DNA of 64,000 nucleotides from positions 186,001-250,000 of the forward strand of contig CALLPN010000002.1 in NCBI GenBank assembly GCA_938015435.1. The letters are read 5' to 3'. A program made the translations under genes and the position numbers. Positions 45,515-53,500 of this stretch are shown here, one piece after another. Position 1 is the stretch's first letter. Every line of letters starts with the position of its first letter. Source of the stretch: an uncultured Saprospiraceae bacterium. GTDB lineage: Bacteria; Bacteroidota; Bacteroidia; Chitinophagales; Saprospiraceae. A model generated the notes under the pieces. It worked only from the letters and a program-made list of their open reading frames with translations. It was not told the DNA's origin and did no database searches.

Positions 45515-46774
45515 TTATACAAGTATATCTAGGGTAAAAGTAGTTCCCTTACCTAGCTCAGATTCTAGTTTTGGTATCCATCCATGGGCTTGAGATATGT
45601 TCTTTACATAAAACAATCCAAGACCAAATCCTTTGACATCGTGGATATCTCCAGTAGATACTCTATAAAATTTATCAAACACTTCTTTAGTTTGTTCTTT
45701 GGGTATACCTATTCCTTTATCAGCTATAGCTATACGTATCTTATTGCCTTTTTGAGTCATTGAAAGATGCACCTCAGGCTCCTCCTTACTATATTTTACT
45801 GCATTATCTAGAATGTTAGAAATGACATTAGTAAAATGCAATTTGTCAGCTCTGACTATGACTGGACCATCGACAAGATCGTAGGTCAATTGACCATCTC
45901 TGAGCTTAATTTTCTCATTTTCGATTATATTTCTCAATTCTGACGTGAGATCAAATTCTTCTTTCTTGAGTTCAAGATTATCTTTTTCCAATCTAGCGAT
46001 ATTAAGTACCTTCTCTACTTGATCGTTCAACCTTTGATTTTGATCAATTATGATTTTGGAATAATTGCTCAATCTCTTGTTGTCTTGGATCGATGGATCT
46101 TTGGCTAATACATCCGCGGCAATCTTGATACTCGATATAGGTGTCTTAAACTCATGGGTCATATTATTAATAAAATCACGCTGAAGCTCTGAGAGCCTTT
46201 TTTGTTTGACAATCACCCAAATGGAATATAAGAAAAACAATACAGAACAAATTGCAATTGCTGCAAATGCCAATGTCATATTCATATTACTCAAAAGAAA
46301 GCTCTCTCTACTAGGGAATCTGACTACAAAGTAATACTCCAAATTATCTAGAGTAGGAAGCTCTTCTGCTTTTGCTAGCTTATCCGTTTGCTCTCCCATT
46401 TCACAGAAATTGCCGTAGACAAGATCTTTACTAAAGCAGTCATAGACAGCATACTCAAAATTGGTATTCAAGCTATGCTTTTCCATTTCGCTATAGAGAA
46501 AATCTTCTAGAACACTAGCGTTTATAGGACTATTGACATTAACTGCATAATAATTAGAGGATTGACGTTGAATCAATTGGGTCTTAGGGAGCTCTGTCTT
46601 CTGAGACACGGCGATACGCTCTGCAACATGTCTGAGCATAATATGCACCGTCTGATCGAACTCTTTATCTTTTAGATCCCAAGTCTTGAGTAACCAGTAT
46701 GACTGTATAAATATAATACCTATGATGGCCAATGCACCAAGCAAAAGTAGTCGTCTAATAAGGTTTCCTGGCAT
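45515..46774 (-). CDS. Sensor histidine kinase (RprX-like)
   Basis: The 419-residue protein has two TM helices (about 8-28 and 166-189) enclosing a periplasmic sensor of about 135 residues. The HisKA dimerisation helix has the phosphorylatable His207 in DFINNMTHEFKTPISSIK. The HATPase domain has NVISNILDNAVKYS (N box), IADKGIGIP (G1) and GFGLGLFYVK (G2). It should phosphorylate the OmpR-type regulator encoded next. It is divergent from the DUF4271-hemD operon, sharing an intergenic region of about 190 bases. Confidence 0.95.
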   Translation of the reverse strand: MPGNLIRRLLLLGALAIIGIIFIQSYWLLKTWDLKDKEFDQTVHIMLRHVAERIAVSQKTELPKTQLIQRQSSNYYAVNVNSPINASVLEDFLYSEMEKHSLNTNFEYAVYDCFSKDLVYGNFCEMGEQTDKLAKAEELPTLDNLEYYFVVRFPSRESFLLSNMNMTLAFAAIAICSVLFFLYSIWVIVKQKRLSELQRDFINNMTHEFKTPISSIKIAADVLAKDPSIQDNKRLSNYSKIIIDQNQRLNDQVEKVLNIARLEKDNLELKKEEFDLTSELRNIIENEKIKLRDGQLTYDLVDGPVIVRADKLHFTNVISNILDNAVKYSKEEPEVHLSMTQKGNKIRIAIADKGIGIPKEQTKEVFDKFYRVSTGDIHDVKGFGLGLFYVKNISQAHGWIPKLESELGKGTTFTLDILV

Positions 46775-46923
46775 ATGCCTGTGGAGATGGTTTGGTTACA
46801 GTGAGTAAGATAGTAGATATTTATCGACCGACACTTTGGCTTAACAGCTTATTAACGAGAATTTGCAATTCATAAAAGGTTTCATTATTTGAAAAACTCA
46901 GCTGAGCATGAGAATAAAATATT

Positions 46924-46931
46924 TAACTTTG
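46924..46931 (+). promoter_or_regulatory. Candidate -7 element for the DUF4271-hemD operon
   Basis: TAACTTTG matches TAnnTTTG perfectly and lies 29 bases before the ATG at 46961. No TTG box at the right distance was found upstream, so the promoter may need an activator or be incidental. Its position favours the 46961 start over the TTG at 46889. Confidence 0.4.
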
Positions 46932-46960
46932 CAAGAGTGAACATAATTTTTAAATATATA

Positions 46961-48034
46961 ATGGTGAGTATAAGCTTGTTAATGGCCTCTACAGGTTATG
47001 CTCAACAAGGGTCCAATCCGTTTGAAATTATAAGATCTAACGAGGAAAAAACTGATACTGGAGCTCCAGCGACAAAGGTTTCCGCCCCTAACCAAACGCC
47101 TCAAAAGACTAATAACAATGAATTTGAGGTATATAGAAAGGATGATTCTCTTAATCCTCCAATACCTAAGACTACTAGTACACAAGACAGTATCGGACAA
47201 GAAGATGTCAGCACGTCGAAAGAATCTCAAGGGGAAGAAATAGATATAGATGCAGAAGAAATAAATTATTTGTCAGATAATCCGTTTGAAGTAACTCATG
47301 TACCCTATCGACGAAGTGAGCTAAAAGAACAAGCAAAAAATGCTTCAAAGACTAATGAAACTACTAAAAGTAAAAATCGATCCGTCGTAAATCTAAAATC
47401 GACAAGTAATACCTTCATTTTTTGGCTTGTGCTTTTTACACTACTATTGCTTGCTATCGTGGTCAATGTACAACGAAACGCGGTATTGAAGGTAGCAAAA
47501 TCTATTACGAATGAAAATGTACTCAAACTATCCAAAAGAGAGGAAAACGGTGGATTAACAGGTCATTATATCATGCTATACGTGATGTTTTTTATCAATC
47601 TGGCTTGCTTCATATATTTAATTGCTAAGCGCTATAATGGTTTTGATGGTTTTAGCAATTGGCTAATTGTCTTTGGAATTGTTTCAGGTGCCTATATTTT
47701 GAGACACATTAGCATGGCCTTTATAGGCGGTATATTTGACATCCAAAAGGATAGCAGTTTATATAGCTTTACGATCATGACTTTCAACATATTCTTGGGA
47801 CTTATCCTTATGCCCATCAACTTGGTTACGGCATTTAGCCCCCCTGAGATCAGTAGTGCTGCAATGTATACAGGAATTGGATTGATACTCATACTGTTAC
47901 TCATAAGATCCGCTAGAGGACTTCTAATTGGGGTAAGATTTATTGGTGAGCATCTTTTCCAAATTTTTCTTTACCTTTGCGTCTTCGAAATCGCCCCTAT
48001 TTTAATTCTATTGAGAATACTAGGTGACCAATAG
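46961..48034 (+). CDS. DUF4271-family membrane protein
   Basis: From the ATG at 46961 the protein has 357 residues; a signal peptide (MVSISLLMASTGYAQ) follows directly, which supports this start. Residues about 20-130 are polar and low in complexity, with two NPFE motifs. The rest contains about six TM helices (FIFWLVLFTLLLLAIVV, MLYVMFFINLACFIYLI, WLIVFGIVSGAYILRHI and others), the DUF4271 domain conserved in Bacteroidota and often encoded next to hemD. Function unknown; a link to heme synthesis or envelope assembly is only suggested by context. Its end is separated by about 49 bases from the hemD ATG. Confidence 0.88.
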   Translation: MVSISLLMASTGYAQQGSNPFEIIRSNEEKTDTGAPATKVSAPNQTPQKTNNNEFEVYRKDDSLNPPIPKTTSTQDSIGQEDVSTSKESQGEEIDIDAEEINYLSDNPFEVTHVPYRRSELKEQAKNASKTNETTKSKNRSVVNLKSTSNTFIFWLVLFTLLLLAIVVNVQRNAVLKVAKSITNENVLKLSKREENGGLTGHYIMLYVMFFINLACFIYLIAKRYNGFDGFSNWLIVFGIVSGAYILRHISMAFIGGIFDIQKDSSLYSFTIMTFNIFLGLILMPINLVTAFSPPEISSAAMYTGIGLILILLLIRSARGLLIGVRFIGEHLFQIFLYLCVFEIAPILILLRILGDQ

Positions 48035-48083
48035 GAGCGTAATTAGGCATTATATAGTTCAGCGGTTAACAAAAGAAGTATTT

Positions 48084-48878
48084 ATGGCGTCAAAGGGTAC
48101 AAGTACTGCACAGCAGCCTACGCAACAGGATTCTTTTAAGAAAATCAAGACCATTCTCGTGTCTCAGCCAAAACCTGAGAGATCACCTTATTACGATCTA
48201 GAGAAAAAATGGGGTTTGACTATCGATTGGAGACAATTTATCCATGTTGAACCTGTAACTGAGAAAGAATTCAGAAAAAACAGAATTCGTCCAGATGAAT
48301 TTACTGCGGTAATTTTTACAAGTAAAAATGCGATTGAACACTTCTTCAGACTTTGTGAAGATATGAGAATACAAATGTCTCAAGACACTAAGTACTTTTG
48401 TCTTTCGGAGGCTATCGCTAACTATCTACAGAAATTTATCGTTTACAGAAAACGTAAAGTATTCGTAGGGAAAAGGCGTATTGATGATCTCAATAACTAT
48501 TTCACTAAACATAGCAAAGAGAAATTTATACTTCCTTGTTCTAATCTAGGAGCTAAAGACGTAGTAAATTACTTAGAAAAGAAAGGTCTTGATTTTCAAG
48601 ATTTAATGATGTATCGTACAGTTGCTAGTGATCTATCAGATCTCGAAGATGTGACTTATGATGTACTCATTTTCTTTAGCCCACTCGGAATCGACTCCCT
48701 TTATGAGAATTTCCCTACGTTTGAACAGAAAGATACACGCATGGCTGTCTTTGGGAACTCAACGGCCAAAGCAGTAACAGATAGAAACCTCATGATTAAC
48801 ATCAAGGCCCCAGCGCCAGAGTCGCCATCTATGTCGATGGCACTAGAAAATTACTTGCAAAAAAGTAATAAGAAGTAA
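48084..48878 (+). CDS. hemD: Uroporphyrinogen-III synthase
   Basis: The start at 48084 (264 residues, MASKGTS) is preferred over the overlapping in-frame ATG at 48024. The two-lobed HemD fold is recognisable from KTILVSQPKPERSPYYDLEKK at the N-terminus, AVIFTSKNAIEHFF, KYFCLSEAIANYL, KFILPCSNLGAKDVVNYLEKKG, YDVLIFFSPLGIDSLYE and MAVFGNSTAKAVTDR. HemD is poorly conserved but this set is typical of Bacteroidota. It closes the tetrapyrrole ring of hydroxymethylbilane in heme synthesis. It is followed by a strong terminator. Confidence 0.9.
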   Translation: MASKGTSTAQQPTQQDSFKKIKTILVSQPKPERSPYYDLEKKWGLTIDWRQFIHVEPVTEKEFRKNRIRPDEFTAVIFTSKNAIEHFFRLCEDMRIQMSQDTKYFCLSEAIANYLQKFIVYRKRKVFVGKRRIDDLNNYFTKHSKEKFILPCSNLGAKDVVNYLEKKGLDFQDLMMYRTVASDLSDLEDVTYDVLIFFSPLGIDSLYENFPTFEQKDTRMAVFGNSTAKAVTDRNLMINIKAPAPESPSMSMALENYLQKSNKK

Positions 48879-48904
48879 GAGAATTCTTACAAAACGATAT
48901 TCCT

Positions 48905-48940
48905 TAGGCTTGTTGATTAATTTCAGCAAGCCTTTTTTTT
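48905..48940 (+). terminator. Rho-independent terminator after hemD
   Basis: AGGCTTGTTG pairs with CAGCAAGCCT (one mismatch) around an AT loop, followed by eight T residues, starting about 27 bases after the hemD stop. Confidence 0.85.
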
Positions 48941-48958
48941 GGAATCAATAAAACTTAA

Positions 48959-49654
48959 TTATTGTCGCCTTAACTTCAAAACATCTTCTATTCTATTATG
49001 AAGATTTATCCTAATCCATTCTTTCAATTCGAATTCTTTTTTTCCACCAGATGCATGCCATGGACTTTCTTCATTTACTACCACTTTATAACTCTTTAGA
49101 TCATAAAGCGAATGATATAAACTACTTCGTTCCATTACTAAAAAATCGTTCTCTATGAAAATTCTTACATTATCACGATTTTTAGTTGCCTCGTCATAAT
49201 TCCAAAATATTTTTTCTACAAACGAATTTTCTTCTACGTAATTTTCATTCAATCTTTCCTCACCTTTCCAATTATCTTTCTTCCACTTGAAGACATTCCA
49301 TTGCATATCTTCAAATCCTGAAATAGTAAAATATAACGCATAAATATCATCGTCAAACTCTATCTTTTGGAGAAATAAATAATCCTTAAAGAATGATAGA
49401 TATATATCTTTTTTGATTTCAAAATACTTTGTATACCCTTCGACATTCATTTTCCCTGTATTGCTATCTTTAAACTCATTAGATAGAGTCTTACTATCTA
49501 TCATTATCTCTTGTAGCAACATCTCGGCCAATTCTAATTCTGCTAACTGCTCAAAATAATGGTCAACAGTACGGCTCTCGGAAACTGTATTTCCTTCCGT
49601 ACAACTCATTACAGAAATCCAAAACAGAAACAATAAAATTTTCAATAAGTCCAT
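48959..49654 (-). CDS. Small lipoprotein of unknown function
   Basis: The 231-residue protein has a lipoprotein signal (MDLLKILLFLFWISVMSC) with Cys18 as the likely lipidated residue. The mature part begins with a helical segment (YFEQLAELELAEMLLQEIMI), followed by mixed alpha/beta sequence rich in Lys, Glu and aromatic residues (FEDMQWNVFKWKKDNWKGEE). No domain is recognised. It lies 95 bases downstream of the 281-residue gene, the likely last gene of the second sigma-factor cluster. Confidence 0.7.
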   Translation of the reverse strand: MDLLKILLFLFWISVMSCTEGNTVSESRTVDHYFEQLAELELAEMLLQEIMIDSKTLSNEFKDSNTGKMNVEGYTKYFEIKKDIYLSFFKDYLFLQKIEFDDDIYALYFTISGFEDMQWNVFKWKKDNWKGEERLNENYVEENSFVEKIFWNYDEATKNRDNVRIFIENDFLVMERSSLYHSLYDLKSYKVVVNEESPWHASGGKKEFELKEWIRINLHNRIEDVLKLRRQ

Positions 49655-49749
49655 TCTATTAAATTAGATTGTACATAACTCTCAGTAAGTAAACTAAAGT
49701 TGGTAATTTGATATTGTTTTACATATTCCTATAAACACTATCCTATAAC

Positions 49750-50595
49750 TCAATGTTTTTGGATGTACGAATAACTTCTTTTGCCAATTAAACTTCCATT
49801 CAAAAATTGTATTTCATAATCGATCAATCCATTATTTAAATAAAATATTTGAGTCCTCAAATTATCAAATGGCTTTAAATCTAAAATTCCACTGACCCCT
49901 ATTACCCTAATCCTATTTGCTCTTCTACTATCTACTTGTTCTACTTTAACTCCTGAATTTCGATAATTTTCAAAAATCTCTTTATTCCAATAAAATTTAG
50001 AATTTTGATTATACTTAAGCTCGCCATTTTCTTTGTAGACTGATGTCCTCTGTAATTTATTCGGCTTAAGTACCCGAACTTCCATTAGGTTACCATTTTC
50101 ATGATATTCTCGTTTCTCGTGAAAAAAAATTATATCACCATTATATACTAAAGTCTCTAGTAACTGTTGCTGATCATTATAGATTTTTTCTGAAGCCATT
50201 CCTAATTTATCACCATTAACACCGTAATCTGTTGCTCTAAGTTCATTACCATATTCATCATTTTCCAATTTGGTTATTGATGACAATATATTTCTAAAAT
50301 AAATTCTTCTTTCAATTTTTATGGTATCGAATAAATAATCATATTCATAATGGTCAGTCAAACCTAGCGTATCATATATTTCGATCTTCGATCTTCGCCC
50401 CTCAATATTGTAATCCTCTCTGGTAATTAATATAGAATCTTGTGTTTCTTTTTTTACAAAAAAATATGTTTCTACATTTTTGACATTATTATTCCTTAGC
50501 AAAGTAGATGATTGCCCATCTTGGGATAATAGAAAATTACTTCCAACAGTAACTATAAATAAAATTAGAATAATGTTTTTCATTTTATCTTTCAT
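49750..50595 (-). CDS. Exported protein with MORN/YwqK-like repeats
   Basis: The ATG at 50595 directly follows the TAG stop of the giant cargo gene, so coupled translation is likely; an alternative ATG at 50583 gives the cleaner signal peptide (MKNIILILFIVTVGSNFLLS). The mature protein has several YwqK/MORN-like units of about 22-25 residues (YEYDYLFDTIKIERRIYF, KREYHENGNLMEVRVL, RTSVYKENGELKYNQNSKFY). Such repeats form extended beta surfaces. Function unknown. The context suggests an accessory to the giant surface protein. Confidence 0.7.
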   Translation of the reverse strand: MKDKMKNIILILFIVTVGSNFLLSQDGQSSTLLRNNNVKNVETYFFVKKETQDSILITREDYNIEGRRSKIEIYDTLGLTDHYEYDYLFDTIKIERRIYFRNILSSITKLENDEYGNELRATDYGVNGDKLGMASEKIYNDQQQLLETLVYNGDIIFFHEKREYHENGNLMEVRVLKPNKLQRTSVYKENGELKYNQNSKFYWNKEIFENYRNSGVKVEQVDSRRANRIRVIGVSGILDLKPFDNLRTQIFYLNNGLIDYEIQFLNGSLIGKRSYSYIQKH

Positions 50596-53500
50596 CTATC
50601 TAATCACTGTAACATCTCCTGTATATACTTTCGATTTAGTTTGGATCAAATACATATATACTCCGGATTGAATCGACGTTCCATTGTCCATTCCGTCCCA
50701 TCCTTCGCCTGGAGTATTGGCTGTAAAGTTTTCATTATTAAATACTAGATGCCCAAATCGATCATAGATTCGCATCGCAATAATGAGTTGATTAGAATCC
50801 ATTATCGTGGGATAAAAAATATTGTTCCCTCCGCTTTGAAGCGATATAATATTTGGAACTAATAAGTCCTTCATTTTTACAAAGTCATTATCTTGAGTAG
50901 CTGTCGCACATACTGGAGGTGCAACTACTAAGGTAGTATCACAACCAGAAACAGTATCGACAATAGTAATCGATAGCGTGGTACCAATATCTATATTATT
51001 AATCTGATATACACTATCACCAAGATACTCAGTTTCATATCCATTATCTACCGTTATATCATATTCACCAGAAACGATCTCTATAAAATATGCCTCTGAT
51101 GAAATACAATTAGTCTCTATACTGGCTTGTGGAATATCTGACACTGTTAATGTAAGTTGATCAGTACATCCTAATGTGTCCAATAAAGTGATCGTATAAT
51201 TTCCAGCAATTACATCGGCAATCGTATATGGCGAGATGATAGATTCGTCTGACCAATCTTCATCTAATCGATAAGGACCCGCGCCTCCTTCCCATGTAAT
51301 AATCGCATCTGCTCCATTGACATCTGACAAGCAGATATTTAAATCATCATCAGAAAACTCCAAATCACAAATCCTTTTGATTATCACCGATTCTCCTTTT
51401 TGCCCACAGTAAGTACTAACTTCTACAAAGAATGTAAACAATGAATCGAAAGTATCTTCTAAGCCTAATTGATAAGTAGGATTAGAAGAATAAGGATCTG
51501 AGAAAAAACCTCCTCCAGATGTAGTCCAAAATATTCCAAGAGCATCCGATAAGTTAGCCTCTAATGATATTGTATTTGCCGATGCTGGAACATAAATTGT
51601 ATCTGCAATATCTATTTCAATGTCTGCTAACAATACAGTGGTAGGAGCATTAGAAACGACTACTTGAGACCCATCATTGATGTAAGCTGGCAATCCTGAT
51701 ATCGTCGCAAAAGAGCTTGATATTACATCTTCATCTGTAGCACCTACATATACATCGATTACAAAACTTGCCGTAGTTTCCGCTTGTATTTCGTCTAACA
51801 TAAATGTAGCCGACTGGTCTAAAATACTTGATGTTGTAATACTTAATCCCTCTTTACTATATGGCTTATACACCCACTGTAATGGCTCAGGCAATACGTC
51901 CGAAAACTCTAACCCTATCAAGTTATTAGACGTCTGGTTATCTATCGTAAAAGTATAACTAAGGCTGTGATCTTCACAAGTCGTATCGTTGTCCACTTCT
52001 TTAGTGAATAACACAATGTTAGATCCACAGTTTTCTTCGCCGTTGAGAATAATATCCTCAGAGGTTGTATTCTCTCCATCAAAATCGAGATAGATCTGCT
52101 CGACAGGGCCAGACAGATATACGTTTTGGTTTCTATAGTGTCCATCATTGGCTGAAGAGATATCATAATCAAGTGTAAGGGAAACACAGCAGCCAGCGGG
52201 TATATCATATACTCCACCTTCTTCTATACTACAACCATTATCATTCGTAATAGTATTAAGTAATACAAATCCTGTAGCGGCGTCATCTTCAATGCTTACA
52301 TCAATAGCATCCACATTACTGACATTACAAACGTCTATAGTGTATTGAGCTATACCTTCACAAATTGGCAAAAGTGATGTACTTGATTTGAATGATTGTA
52401 AGGTTGCAAAACCATCAACACATATTTGCTGACTAGCTATATTATTTGAATATTGGGATTCGATAATATCTGTGACTGGCAATTCAAATGCTGGATTAGT
52501 AAGTCCATCATCATTGAGTACCGCGTAAAGATGAGTGGCTTTCTCTAAAAGCAAGGTAATCGTAAATACTTCAGAGGTCCCTACCGGAATAGAGCAAGGT
52601 ATTATGAATGTAGATATCGCCGTAGATCCAAATAATCTAGGATCGTTATGATAAAATGTAACTGGTGTTCCACTAGGAAGAGACAATTGCAAATGTGCTT
52701 CTATCGTAAATGTAAGATCAATATAAGACGGATAAGGGCATTCATCTTGTGTTGATATAGAATTGATTTCTATAGAACCATCTCTACTGAAGTACGCATT
52801 TGATGAACTGCCTTCACAAAATAAATATGACAATCTGCTATACAGTATAGCCGGATCCAATTCATCAAAATTAGGGGCAAAAAATGCTAACTCAGAGATG
52901 CTAGCCGCTTGAGTCAATAAACTTCTATAGCTGCTACTATTGTTTACATAATCTATTCCGATATCAGCGATAATAAAACCTTCTTCTTTTAATTCTTCAG
53001 CATATGCTGAAGCTGCGAATGGAGGGCAACCATCAAATGTAAATATAATAACCTTCTCTGCATCGACTCTTGCATTAGCTCGCAGATAATTACTTCCATA
53101 CTCTAATGCCTCAAGAATATTTGTATTGCCAGAATAACATCTTTCTTGATCTGCGTATCCACTAAGTTCAGATAAAGACCCAGTCAAGGGTATTTTAATT
53201 TCCTGTTGATTATTTCCTGACCACTCTATGATAGATGCGCGACTATTGGTGCTGTTATCACCTAAGTTGATTGTTTCGAAAAAATCATGAAAAAATAATT
53301 GTGACTTGTTATATTCATCGGCATTGATCGCACCAGAGACAAGATTAAGTACAACTATATCCATAGGTGACTCACACTCAACCGCTGCCAAATTATCATC
53401 TAACACATTAACCTCCAATGACAATTCACTACCATTGGTATCTATAATTATAATTGCATAATCGCCAGGCAAGAGGTCACTAATCGTAAAGTTATCTACG

